64,000 bases of DNA. Origin: Paracoccus albicereus (GTDB lineage: Bacteria; Pseudomonadota; Alphaproteobacteria; Rhodobacterales; Rhodobacteraceae). Below are positions 8,084 through 16,541 of the stretch, piece by piece. The notes below the pieces were generated by a model. The model saw only the letters and a list, made by a program, of their open reading frames with translations. It was not told the DNA's origin and searched no databases. The DNA lies in assembly GCF_024359525.1 (NCBI RefSeq), contig NZ_JAKZEU010000002.1:1-64000 (forward strand), in the 5' to 3' direction. How positions within the stretch are numbered: the stretch's first letter is position 1; each line of letters opens with the position of its first letter. The position numbers and the translations under genes are program-made.

Positions 8084-10369
8084 TCAGATCGTTGAGGCTG
8101 CTTGACCGGGGCGTGTCTCAGCGGTCAGACCGACGTAACCCGCAGGTTCCGCTGTGCCGGTGGGCCGGAAGAACAGCAGCCGGAGCGCGTTCATCGTGAC
8201 CAGCACCGTGGCTCCGGTATCCGCAAGGATCGCGATCCAGAGGCCGGTGATGCCGAGAACGGTAGTTACGAGGAAGGCCGCCTTTAGCCCGAGCGCGATC
8301 GCGATGTTCTGGCGGATGTTTGACATGGTGGCGCGGGAGAGACGGACCAAGCCTACGACATCGGCCACGCGGTTGCGCAGGATCGCGGCGTCGGCTGTTT
8401 CCAGCGCCACGTCGGTGCCCGACCCCATAGCGACGCCGACATGCGCGGCGGCGAGCGCGGGCGCGTCGTTGATCCCGTCGCCGATCATCATCACGCGGGC
8501 ATTCACTGTCAGATCGCGGATCGCCGTCACCTTGTCTTCGGGCATCAGTTCCGACCGATGCTCGATCCCGAGCCCCTCGGCGATCGCCTGCGCCGTGCGT
8601 GCGTTGTCCCCGGTCAGCATGACTGAGGATATGCCGAGGCCGCGCAGCTGCGCGACCGCGTCCGCCGCATCGGCGCGCGGCTCGTCTCTGAGCGCGATGA
8701 GGCCCTGAGGCACGTCTTCGCGTAACACGATGACCACCGTCTTGCCTTGGGCTTCGAGTGCCGTGACGCGGGTCCGCAGGTCGTGCGTGAGTGCGCCGCG
8801 CTCGTTCGCCAGCCTTGGGGAGCCCACGCTGACGGTCACGCCGTCGATGGAGGCTTCCGCCCCCTTGCCGGGAAGTGCGCGGCCGCCGGTGGCCGTCGCC
8901 GCCTGCACGCCCCGCCTTTCGGCTTCAACGCAGATCGCCTGTCCGAGCGGGTGGCTTGCCCCGCTCTCGACCCCGGCGGCAAGCGCCATGAGGTCGTCGT
9001 CGGTTCCACTCAACACAGAGACATCTGTCACGCGGGGCCTGCCATGTGTGAGCGTGCCGGTCTTGTCGAAGGCGACATGGCTCGTGCGGGCCGCCGACTC
9101 GATCACCGCACCGCCCTTCATCAGAAGACCGTTGCGCGCTCCCGTAGACAGGGCCGAGGTGATCGACGCCGGCACCGAGATGACCAGAGCGCAAGGGCAG
9201 CCGATAAGCAGCAGCGCCAGCGCCCGGTAGACCCATTCGCCCCATGCCTGGCCAAAGGCCAGCGGAGGGACGATAGCGACAACAACAGCGACCCCGACCA
9301 CAGCGGGCATGTAGACCCGGCTGAACCGGTCGATGAAGCGCTCGGTCGGCGCACGGGCGCTCTCGGCCTCTTCCACGAGGCGGACAATGCGGGAGATGGT
9401 GTTGTCCTCGGCCGACCTCAACACCCGCACGCGCAGCAGAGCTTCAGTGTTGATCGATCCGGCGAAGACCTCCGCGCCCGGCTCCTTGAGGCTCGGGACA
9501 CTCTCGCCGGTCACCGGGCTCTCATCCACACCCGACGTGCCATCGATCACCTCGCCGTCGCAGGGAACGCGGTCGCCCGGACGGACCTGCACGATCTGGC
9601 CCAACTGGAGCCTCTCGGCCGCTATCTCCCGTGTCTTGCCGCCCACTTCGAGCCGTGCCGTCTTCGGCACGAGCTTCGAGAGTGCGCGAATGCTGTCGCG
9701 CGCCTTGCCCGCAGAGGCTCCTTCAAGCAATTCGCCCACGGCAAAGAGGAAAACGACGAGCGCCGCCTCTTCTGGCTCACCGATGATCAGCGCTCCACCA
9801 GCGGCGATGGTCATCAGCATCTCGATGGTGAAGGGCATGCCAGCCCGCGTCATGGCAAAGGCGCGCTGCGCCACGGGCACGATCCCGACCAGTGTCGCCA
9901 GGACGAACGCCCAATGCGCGATCTCAGCCGGTTGGACAAGCCGTGACGCCCAAGCTGCCGCGAGTAGGGCGCCGGTTCCGAACACAAGGCGACCCTTGGA
10001 AGTCTTCAACCAGAAGGTCTGTGCATCATCGTCGGGCCCAGCGATCTCCTCCGGCTCGCTGTCGATTTCTACGGCCTCCGGCGCATTCGGAAAGGCTCCG
10101 TCCGGCAGGACAAAGCCGCCTTTGGGCTTCTCTGGCCGTGCGCCCTTAGGCGCGATCCCGAAGCCGACGCCGCGCACGGCGTTCTCGATGCGCTCGGGCG
10201 ATGTCTGTGTCTCATCGAGCGTCAGTCGCAACCGCCTGGCCATCAGGGCGACGTCGACATCCTCGACGCCAGGCAGACGCTCAACCGCGCCGCGGACCTT
10301 GGCGGCGCATGAACCGCAATCCATCCCTATGATGCGCCATTCGCGTTGTCCTGCGGTCCCGTCTGCCAT
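8084..10369 (-). CDS. zntA: Heavy-metal P1B-type ATPase (Zn/Cd/Pb exporter, ZntA-like)
   Basis: The 761-residue inner-membrane pump has an N-terminal HMA domain (GMDCGSC at 15-21). It also has the actuator motif TGES, the transmembrane metal site CPC (LLIGCPCALVISVPASI), the phosphorylation site DKTGTLTHGR, the nucleotide-binding HP (SGASHPLG) and the hinge GDGINDAPAL. CPC with a GMDCxxC HMA fits Zn2+/Cd2+/Pb2+ export. It diverges from a MerR-family gene with a shared operator between them, and a DUF411 gene follows. The +strand ORFs within its span are shadows. Confidence 0.92.
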   Translation of the reverse strand: MADGTAGQREWRIIGMDCGSCAAKVRGAVERLPGVEDVDVALMARRLRLTLDETQTSPERIENAVRGVGFGIAPKGARPEKPKGGFVLPDGAFPNAPEAVEIDSEPEEIAGPDDDAQTFWLKTSKGRLVFGTGALLAAAWASRLVQPAEIAHWAFVLATLVGIVPVAQRAFAMTRAGMPFTIEMLMTIAAGGALIIGEPEEAALVVFLFAVGELLEGASAGKARDSIRALSKLVPKTARLEVGGKTREIAAERLQLGQIVQVRPGDRVPCDGEVIDGTSGVDESPVTGESVPSLKEPGAEVFAGSINTEALLRVRVLRSAEDNTISRIVRLVEEAESARAPTERFIDRFSRVYMPAVVGVAVVVAIVPPLAFGQAWGEWVYRALALLLIGCPCALVISVPASITSALSTGARNGLLMKGGAVIESAARTSHVAFDKTGTLTHGRPRVTDVSVLSGTDDDLMALAAGVESGASHPLGQAICVEAERRGVQAATATGGRALPGKGAEASIDGVTVSVGSPRLANERGALTHDLRTRVTALEAQGKTVVIVLREDVPQGLIALRDEPRADAADAVAQLRGLGISSVMLTGDNARTAQAIAEGLGIEHRSELMPEDKVTAIRDLTVNARVMMIGDGINDAPALAAAHVGVAMGSGTDVALETADAAILRNRVADVVGLVRLSRATMSNIRQNIAIALGLKAAFLVTTVLGITGLWIAILADTGATVLVTMNALRLLFFRPTGTAEPAGYVGLTAETRPGQAASTI

Positions 10370-10404
10370 GATGTTTCTCCGTCGTGATTCTTCGATCGGA
10401 ACTC

Positions 10405-10435
10405 GATATAGGACCTACAGCAACTGTAGGTTCAA
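10405..10435 (-). promoter_or_regulatory. MerR-type operator-promoter of the efflux ATPase
   Basis: On the minus strand TTGAAC (10435-10430) and TATATC (10410-10405) are 19 bp apart. The spacer carries the perfect dyad ACCTACAG-caa-CTGTAGGT (10413-10431). The overlong 19-bp spacer with a central dyad is the hallmark of promoters that MerR-family activators untwist. It lies between the ATPase start and the MerR gene at 10504, so it should give metal-inducible export. Confidence 0.88.
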
Positions 10436-10503
10436 GCCGCGCGAAGAGGTTTTACGTATCTTTGGCCTCGGGGACGCGACGCTAACGAACAAAGGAGACG
10501 GTC

Positions 10504-10932
10504 ATGTTGTCCATTGGGACGATGGCAAGGAGGACCGGCACCAAGGTGCAGACGATCCGCTATTACGAACTGATAGGTTTGATGCCCGAGCCTGGGAGGA
10601 GCGAAGGCGGCCAGCGTCGCTACGGGACACCGGAACTCGACCGGCTCGCCTTTATCCGACACTCTCGACAACTCGGCTTCTCATTGGAGGCGATACGAGA
10701 GCTTCTGGACCTATCTGACAGCCCAGAAAGGCGCTGTGCGCAGGTCGATGCGATCGCTCAGAAACAGCTCCGCGAGGTTGAGGCTCGCATCTCTCGGCTT
10801 GAGGCGCTCCGGATGGAATTGCAACGGATGATCAGCGAGTGCAGGTCCGACCGGGTTGCCAACTGCCGCATCCTTGAGGTGCTACGCGACCACGAAGAGT
10901 GCCTTTCCGATCACCACCGGCCCGTTTCCTGA
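10504..10932 (+). CDS. MerR-family metal-responsive regulator (ZntR/CadR/PbrR type)
   Basis: The 142-residue activator has a winged HTH ([19 protein letters not shown]), a long dimerisation helix and metal-ligand cysteines at about C78, C113, C121 and C133. That spacing is typical of ZntR/CadR/PbrR rather than CueR or SoxR. GGAGACGGTC precedes the ATG. It diverges from the P-type ATPase and presumably acts on the 19-bp-spacer promoter. Its TGA overlaps the ATG of the following ynfA-like gene, so that gene is probably co-transcribed. Confidence 0.9.
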   Translation: MLSIGTMARRTGTKVQTIRYYELIGLMPEPGRSEGGQRRYGTPELDRLAFIRHSRQLGFSLEAIRELLDLSDSPERRCAQVDAIAQKQLREVEARISRLEALRMELQRMISECRSDRVANCRILEVLRDHEECLSDHHRPVS

Positions 10933-11256
10933 TGCCGACCGCGTTGATCTATCCGTTCGCTGCGCTCGCCGAGATTGCCGGCTGCTTTGCGATCTGGGCG
11001 TGGTGGCGGCGCGCGTCGATCTTCTGGCTGCTGCCAGGGATTGCGAGCCTTGTGCTGTTCGGCTGGCTTCTGGCACAGGTCGAGGCGGGTTTCGCCGGTA
11101 GAGCCTATGCCGCCTACCGGGGGCGTCTATATCGCCGCGTCGCTTTTCTGGATGTGGAGCGCAGAGGGGCAGCGACCTGACGTATGGGACATCGCCGGTG
11201 CCTGCCTGTGCCTGATCGGTGCCGCAGTGATCCTTCTCGCACCACGCGCAGGTTGA
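10932..11256 (+). pseudogene. YnfA/UPF0060 small membrane protein, frameshifted
   Basis: ATG 10932 opens [20 protein letters not shown], the start of a four-helix UPF0060 membrane protein. The frame is right up to AYAAYRG, then goes wrong. Shifting by one base after a G5 run (11119-11123) restores [13 protein letters not shown] and ends with [19 protein letters not shown] at 11256, the normal UPF0060 end. So one extra base inactivates the gene, unless it is an assembly error in the homopolymer. Such proteins accompany metal or multidrug resistance loci. Confidence 0.8.
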
Positions 11257-11276
11257 TAGCGGCTCTAAGCAGATGC

Positions 11277-11441
11277 GCATTGCCCGGATCAGGTTCGATG
11301 GGTCAGCTTGCGCCTCTCAGCCCAGACTGGCACCCCAACGGATCTGACCAACGCTAGCAGCGAGCGACTTCCGCTTCAAACCTGAGCAGGGACGCGCTTC
11401 GAGAGGCGAGCGTGAATTATAGTGAGGGACGCTCTCGGCCC
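11277..11441 (-). repeat. Copy B of the thi leader: orphan, truncated TPP riboswitch
   Basis: This is about 94% identical to 3665-3829, including the candidate promoter, GGGGTGCC, CTGAGAGG and GAACCTGATCCGGGCAATGC. The copy stops there: the P1-closing GCGTAGGGA is replaced by unrelated sequence running into the ynfA 3' end. No minus-strand thiamine gene follows. It is a recombination relic, or a leader that still starts a transcript antisense to ynfA. The rest of the gap (11442-11736) holds nothing I recognise. Confidence 0.8.
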
Positions 11442-11736
11442 TATCCGGACATGGACGCTCTAGTTCTGAGGGGCCTGGGCTAGTTAAAGGCCGTCGTTCG
11501 AGCGTGAATGCAACATGCTGGACGAGATAGCGACCCAACTGCTGCTGAAATGAGGCATCCACGCAGCTTCAGCTTGAGATAACGAATGAGCGCGTCACCG
11601 CTCGGGCTAGAAGGCGGATATGTGAGCAGTCGCCGAGCGATTGGCTCGATCCGTGCAGCACCAGCATGTTTCTCGGGACACCGCACGCCTGCGAATTACG
11701 CCAATTCCAGGCTCTCCGAGTAGATGATTGTGACTA

Positions 11737-12678
11737 TCATCCCGCATCGCCCAAATGGTCGGCCTTCTCGGCGCCACGCTTGCCCATCGGCTGGTCCTTT
11801 CCGCTGGTCGTGTCCTCGGCGGTCTGGGCCTCCATCTCGGCATTCAGTTCAGCACCCAGGAGAATGATGTAAGCCGAGATCCAAAGCCACATAAGTAGAA
11901 TGATGACCCCGGCCATGCTACCGAAGGATTCGTTGTAGCTTCCGAAATTGCCGACATAGATGGAAAACGCCACCGACGCGATCAGCCAGATGATACAGGC
12001 GGCGATTGCTCCGGGCGATAGCCATCGCCATTCGGCATTCTCGCGCGACGGACCATAGCGGTAGATCACAGCAAGCCCGCTCACCGTCAACACTGCCAGG
12101 ATCACCCATTGCGAAAGCGCGAGGACCGTCGTGAGCCAATTGGGCAGGGACAGGAAATCCAGTATCGCAGGCAATGCCACCGCGGCGACAAGACCCAGAA
12201 CCAGCCCCACGATCAGAAACAGCGTCAGCCCCAGCGTCCATATTGTCTTCGAAACGAATCCGCGTTCCTCGTCTTCGTCATATGCGACATTCAGCCCTTC
12301 CATCAGGCTGCTCATCCCCTTGGAAGCCGAATAAAGCGCCAGTCCCAGACCGATGACGAATGCAACACCAAGGCCGGCCTGTTCGGACCCGGCGACGGCG
12401 ACTGCCTGGTCCAGCACGATCTGCGCGGCGTCCTTCGGCATCATCGCGGTCAGGCTTTCAAGCTGCGCGGTCACCTCTGGCGGCTCCAGCACCAACCCCG
12501 CCAAGGCCATCAGGGCCGTGACTGCAGGGAACAGCGCGAGAAGCGCATAAAAGGCGACTCCTGCTGCAATCAGCCCCACATGATCGGAACTCAGCTCGTC
12601 CTTCACGCGAAGGGCGATGTCCTTCCAGCCTTTTGCCGGGATCTGTGTCGGCTTGTCGGCGTGTCTGCCACGGGCCAC
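11737..12678 (-). CDS. YihY/BrkB-family inner-membrane protein
   Basis: This 313-residue polytopic protein carries the family signatures HVGLIAAGVAFYALLALFPA and, late, GVIILLMWLWISAYIILLGAELNAEMEAQ. About six membrane spans are visible. The biochemical role of the family is not established (formerly annotated RNase BN or serum-resistance protein BrkB). It lies 72 bp after the DUF3618 gene on the same strand, at the end of a run of stress-envelope genes. The C-terminus is short and charged. Confidence 0.85.
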   Translation of the reverse strand: MARGRHADKPTQIPAKGWKDIALRVKDELSSDHVGLIAAGVAFYALLALFPAVTALMALAGLVLEPPEVTAQLESLTAMMPKDAAQIVLDQAVAVAGSEQAGLGVAFVIGLGLALYSASKGMSSLMEGLNVAYDEDEERGFVSKTIWTLGLTLFLIVGLVLGLVAAVALPAILDFLSLPNWLTTVLALSQWVILAVLTVSGLAVIYRYGPSRENAEWRWLSPGAIAACIIWLIASVAFSIYVGNFGSYNESFGSMAGVIILLMWLWISAYIILLGAELNAEMEAQTAEDTTSGKDQPMGKRGAEKADHLGDAG

Positions 12679-12750
12679 GGAGTAGTCTCCTTCCGGATGA
12701 AATTCAGCCCGCGCGACAGGCGCGGGCTGTGAAGATGAGCCAGAGACGGC

Positions 12751-13956
12751 TCAGCTGTTTTTCTTGACGATTCCGAGGTCCTGCTTGTCGGCCTCGGTCT
12801 GCACGGCGTCCGCGATCTTGGATCCAGACTCCTTGGCCTGATCGACGGCCGTCTTGGCCACTCTTTCCGCCTTGTCCTTGACGTCCGCGGCCATGGATTT
12901 GGCCTCATCCGTCGCAGCCTCGGCGATCTTGGACAGCTTCTGCTTTTCGTCCTCGAAGATACGCTCGGCTTCGTCAATCAGCTGATCGCTCTGCGCGCCG
13001 AGATAGTCGTCTTCCATCTGGGTTCGTGGTAGGGCTGCTCCGAGGGCCGCCCCGAGGGCGAGCGCGATGGCACCACCGATCAGCGGCTGTTCCTCGAACA
13101 GGTCCACGGCACGGTCACCGCCACGGCGAGCAAACTGCATTGCGGATTCCCTAGCCTCGACGGCCCGCTGGCGCGCAGCGATGACGCGTTCGCGGGCATC
13201 GTCCGCCAGCATCTCAGTGCCTTCATACAGCCGGTTGCTCACATCCCGCGCCCTGTCCGACACCGAACCGGCCATGTCGCGCGCGGAATCCGCAGCCGAA
13301 CGGCCGGCATCCGCGACAGCGCTCGCGGCGTCCTGCGCCTTGCCTGCGACGGTCGATCCGGCATTGCGTGCCGCATCGGTCGCCGAGGATGCGGCGTCCT
13401 GGACGCCATGTCCTGCATTCGAGGCGAGATCGCGCGCCTTTCCGACCGCCCCGCCGCCTCGATCGTCGCGCTGCGCCCAAGCCGGCAGATCGCGGCGCTT
13501 GGTTACATAGCTGGACGGACGTCCCAACCATTCATCGGATCCGGTCTGGCTGCGCGATCGACTGCTGCCATACGAAAAGCCGCGATCGGTCCCGGCGGTC
13601 ACGCGGGGGGCGCCGGTTTCCGCCAGATCATGATCGTCGATGGTGTTGCCATAGGACGCGTTGCGCTGGGCAGGGATGCTGCTGCGGCCCGGCCCGCTGT
13701 TCTTGTCGGACAGCATCAGCCAAGCCAGCCCGACGCCCGTCAGTGCAAGCGCCATCGGATTGCGCTTGACGGCGTCCGAGACTGAGCGGCCAATATCGCC
13801 GCCGTGTTCGCGGAACTGATCTGACACCTGGCGTGCCAGATGCTCGACCGAAAAGCGGCTTTGCAGGTCATCCAGCGTGTCGCTGAGGCTGGCCCGCTCG
13901 CGCTCGATCTCGCGCTCGATTTCTTCGGGGCTTCTCGTGTCATCATTTGTCATCAT
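12751..13956 (-). CDS. DUF3618 membrane-associated protein with Ala/Asp-rich helical repeats
   Basis: The 401-residue protein opens with the DUF3618 signature (RSPEEIEREIERERASLSDT, LDDLQSRF) and one hydrophobic segment (PMALALTGVGLAWLML). Long amphipathic repeats of the type ARNAGSTVAGKAQDAAS and ADSARDMAGSVSDRARDV follow, resembling LEA-like sequences. A glycine-zipper-like span (GGAIALALGAALGAALP) and a C-terminal coiled-coil-like stretch complete it. Its ATG overlaps the end of the DUF1469 gene by 14 bp. Such proteins are tied to envelope stress; molecular function is unknown. Confidence 0.8.
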   Translation of the reverse strand: MMTNDDTRSPEEIEREIERERASLSDTLDDLQSRFSVEHLARQVSDQFREHGGDIGRSVSDAVKRNPMALALTGVGLAWLMLSDKNSGPGRSSIPAQRNASYGNTIDDHDLAETGAPRVTAGTDRGFSYGSSRSRSQTGSDEWLGRPSSYVTKRRDLPAWAQRDDRGGGAVGKARDLASNAGHGVQDAASSATDAARNAGSTVAGKAQDAASAVADAGRSAADSARDMAGSVSDRARDVSNRLYEGTEMLADDARERVIAARQRAVEARESAMQFARRGGDRAVDLFEEQPLIGGAIALALGAALGAALPRTQMEDDYLGAQSDQLIDEAERIFEDEKQKLSKIAEAATDEAKSMAADVKDKAERVAKTAVDQAKESGSKIADAVQTEADKQDLGIVKKNS

Positions 13957-14341
13957 AGACCTCCTTCACGGCCTGCGCGTCGCGCTTGACATTTTTCGCC
14001 GTGCGGGTGGGCGCGAGACTGGTGAGTTTCAGATCGCTTATTCCCTTGCGCGCCATGACGTAGGCGATGATCGCGAAGAACAGGCCGACGATGATGGCCG
14101 ACCATGCAGCGGGGACGCCTGCCTCCGTCAGGGCCGCTACCAGCGCGGCCGACAGCACGTTGAGCGTCGTCAGGGCAAGGATGGCCGCGCCGACGATCAT
14201 GCCGATCGCAACCCCCGCGCCCTTGATGTTTTCGCTGACCTCGGCACGCGCCAGATCGACTTCGCTTCGCACCAGCGAACTGACATGCGACAGCGCGTCG
14301 CTCAGCAATCCGCCGGTCGTCCGATTGGGATCCGTGCTCAT
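13943..14341 (-). CDS. DUF1469/holin-superfamily III-like membrane protein
   Basis: The 132-residue protein has an amphipathic N-terminus (LLSDALSHVSSLVRSEVDLA, RAEVSENIK), then two membrane helices (IGMIVGAAILALTTLNVLSA and WSAIIVGLFFAIIAYVM) and a basic tail. This is the usual layout of DUF1469/phage-holin-like stress proteins found next to DUF3618 genes. Its start overlaps the stop of the preceding gene by one base and its end overlaps the next gene, so translation is tightly coupled. Confidence 0.82.
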   Translation of the reverse strand: MSTDPNRTTGGLLSDALSHVSSLVRSEVDLARAEVSENIKGAGVAIGMIVGAAILALTTLNVLSAALVAALTEAGVPAAWSAIIVGLFFAIIAYVMARKGISDLKLTSLAPTRTAKNVKRDAQAVKEVYDDK

Positions 14342-14889
14342 CAGATGTTCCCTTCCAGCCCGGTTAGCGTCGTTAGGTCGCCCGACGGTTTCTGGCCGCT
14401 GTCACGTAAATCCACACTACCGCCAACCGGACCGCGATAGGGGGACCCGATCTGCGACGTGACTGGACTGTTTCCGCTCGACGACGCCTTTGCGAACCGG
14501 GTCGCGGCAAAGCCGACCAGGAGGGCCGAGCCCAAGAAGATCAGCGGATTGCGCTTGGCGAAGTCATTGGCCGCGGTCATCATCTGGCCCAGATCCTTGT
14601 CACGCAAAGAATCTGACGCGTCGGCAAGGGTATCAGCGATCTGGCTGAAGGTTCTGGCTTGCGGCGAGCCGTCGCGCAATTCGTTCGCGGCAGTTCGTAG
14701 CGCTGACGCGACACCCTGCACTTCGTCCGCGGCGCTTGCCTTTGCTTGATCCGCGTAACACACGGCCTGGTCCGAGACCTGGCTGGCGACGTCGCGCGCC
14801 TGATCCTTGATGTCCTCGACGGCGGTCTTGTCGCCCGTTTGCGATGAGGTCGTCTGCTGGGTCGCAGACTGCTTCTTGTCGTCTTCCAT
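14341..14889 (-). CDS. DUF883-like / nutrient-deprivation-induced protein
   Basis: ATG 14889 (MEDDKKQSATQQ) was chosen over longer frames because AAGGA lies 9 nt upstream and the longer translation is low-quality. The 182-residue product has a polar N-terminus, amphipathic helices (DQARDVASQVSDQAVCYADQ, then AKASAADEVQGVASALRTAA) and one membrane helix with a glycine zipper (RNPLIFLGSALLVGFAATRF). This resembles ElaB/DUF883 proteins and the alphaproteobacterial nutrient-deprivation-induced proteins, which anchor to the inner membrane under stress. It heads the DUF1469/DUF3618/YihY run. Confidence 0.7.
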   Translation of the reverse strand: MEDDKKQSATQQTTSSQTGDKTAVEDIKDQARDVASQVSDQAVCYADQAKASAADEVQGVASALRTAANELRDGSPQARTFSQIADTLADASDSLRDKDLGQMMTAANDFAKRNPLIFLGSALLVGFAATRFAKASSSGNSPVTSQIGSPYRGPVGGSVDLRDSGQKPSGDLTTLTGLEGNI

Positions 14890-14999
14890 GAGTGTGTTCC
14901 TTGAAAGCCTGAAATCGAAAGCGCCTGTCAGCGGCGCCGGGAATTCACGTCGTCGGCAAAGGGAGGGTGCCGGCAGGCAGCGGACCTGCCGGTGATCCG

Positions 15000-15488
15000 T
15001 CAGGCCTTGGCGTCGACGTTGCGGGAACGTTCGGCCAGCTCCATCATGAAGTCGTCCGAGCCGTAGATCTTGTCGGGGGCGCGATCGAGTTTCCGTGCAG
15101 CCTCGTCCTCGCCAAGAGCCTCGGCGAACGCCTTCGTCGTGCCGAAGCCAGCGATGCCGTAATGGCACATACGCTGATATTGGGCGATAATCGCGACATC
15201 CAGTGCTGCATCGTCAAGGTCTGCGTCGATCGCGTGTTTACGAGCTTCCTTCGCGAGGCCCTCCATCCCCTTGCAGTGTTCTTTTTTCTCTTCGCCGCCA
15301 GTGTCGGTGATCAGCGATTTCAAAAGTTCGACATGCTTGTCGATGCCGTCTTTGGCCGTATTCAGCCGTTGAGCAAGCCTGTCGTCCGATGCCTCGTCAG
15401 CCATCGAGGATGCTACCTCGGACATCTGGTCATTCGCGGACCAGGGATCCTGCAGCTCTTCAAGAAAAAGGTCGTTTAACGTCGTCAT
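15000..15488 (-). CDS. DUF892 (YciE-like) ferritin-fold stress protein, second copy
   Basis: Start ATG 15488 has GGAAGG 7 nt upstream; the longer frame to 15698 is unsupported. The 162-residue product (MTTLNDLFLEELQDPWSAND) has the two helical hairpins of DUF892, including LDVAIIAQYQRMCHYGIAGF. It lies 110 bp upstream of the DUF883-like gene on the same strand and may lead that operon. A weak EcfG-like element (GGAAC, 17 nt, TGTT) is on the minus strand at 15709-15684, but the distance is large and the -10 imperfect. Otherwise 15489-15902 contains nothing I can name. Confidence 0.82.
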   Translation of the reverse strand: MTTLNDLFLEELQDPWSANDQMSEVASSMADEASDDRLAQRLNTAKDGIDKHVELLKSLITDTGGEEKKEHCKGMEGLAKEARKHAIDADLDDAALDVAIIAQYQRMCHYGIAGFGTTKAFAEALGEDEAARKLDRAPDKIYGSDDFMMELAERSRNVDAKA

Positions 15489-15902
15489 GTTGGAACCTTC
15501 CATGTTGCGTCGGCTGACGAGCAGGCTCGCATTGGCCCTGCCTCCCAAACTTTGCCAAATAAGTCGTATCTGAGAGGATGACCGCGTCTGCAGCCCTGAC
15601 GGGCGCGGCGGCACCGAAACCTTCCGCTTCGTATTTCGATTAACATTCACCAACTTAGCGCTGATCGTCTGTCTCTCGAAAACAACAGCGTCACGCATGA
15701 TCGAGTTCCGTGTCTGAACGTGAAAAGCGCCGATTGTCTCTTGATCATTATCATATCGAATGACGCTTCGCGCATTGATCTGGTTTAAGGTCCGCCGGGA
15801 TACGCGTGGCCAGAGAGCGCGGCGACCACACGGTATTCATCGAACAGGGCTGCAAGGTTGTCACGATGGCGCCACACACGACGATTGTCTGAGCCGCAGT
15901 TT

Positions 15903-16430
15903 TCAGGTTTCAACGTCGGCAGTGTTCACGCCGCGCAATATCTCTGCCTCGAGCCTATCACCGGAGAGCACGCTGATGTCACCCGTCGTCTCGAGCACCA
16001 CTGCCCGAACGTCTTGCATCGCGAGAACGTTCGCGCCTCTCAGCTTTGCCATAACGTCGTCGCGGGAAACCCTTGTCCGCGCCATGGCATGGTCTTGGAA
16101 CACACCGTCACGCACGAGGATGACCGGTTCATTTTCCAGAGGACTTCGGATCCCGCCAATCGATTTGCGGTAGAGTGCGAGCCCCACCTGAAGACCGATC
16201 AAAGCCGAGATCGCGACCAATGCCTGAAGGAAATCTGGCCAGCTTGTCGACACCGCCGAGGTCGCGAGAAGCGACCCAGTGGCCAAAGTGATGACGAAGT
16301 CAAAAGCCGTCATCTTCGAGAATGTGCGCAGCCCGACAATTCGCACAAGCACGATGATGGTCGTGAGTGAAACTGCGCCGAGAACAATGCCGCGGACGAC
16401 AACATCCATGAGCAGGGGTAAGCCGAACAC
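15903..16430 (-). CDS. DUF421 (YetF/YcaP-like) membrane protein
   Basis: The 175-residue protein has three N-terminal membrane helices, with the family block RIVGLRTFSKMTAFDFVITL and ATGS. A cytosolic domain follows, with SPLENEPVILVRDGVFQDHA, MARTRVSRDDVMAKLRGANV and ETTGDISVL. This is the complete YetF/DUF421 architecture. The function is unknown, although Bacillus YetF relatives belong to the SpoVA-linked membrane proteins. It is monocistronic as far as visible. Confidence 0.88.
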   Translation of the reverse strand: MFGLPLLMDVVVRGIVLGAVSLTTIIVLVRIVGLRTFSKMTAFDFVITLATGSLLATSAVSTSWPDFLQALVAISALIGLQVGLALYRKSIGGIRSPLENEPVILVRDGVFQDHAMARTRVSRDDVMAKLRGANVLAMQDVRAVVLETTGDISVLSGDRLEAEILRGVNTADVET

Positions 16431-16541
16431 GAGTCTTTCCTCAAATTCTTCGCTGCCGAAACACCGGAACGATCACTGCAGGCGGGACAGAAAGCAGGGC
16501 CGACCATTCCGGCCGACCCTGCAGAATTGCGCACTGTGGAG

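Noticed and set aside
8747..10718. Long plus-strand ORFs opposite the metal ATPase
   Set aside because: They are antisense shadows of a complete P-type ATPase; their Arg/Ala-rich translation has no family motif and no ribosome site.
15684..15709. EcfG-type promoter (GGAAC, 17 nt, TGTT) upstream of the second DUF892 gene
   Set aside because: The -10 is imperfect and it lies almost 200 bp from the start codon; not strong enough to annotate.
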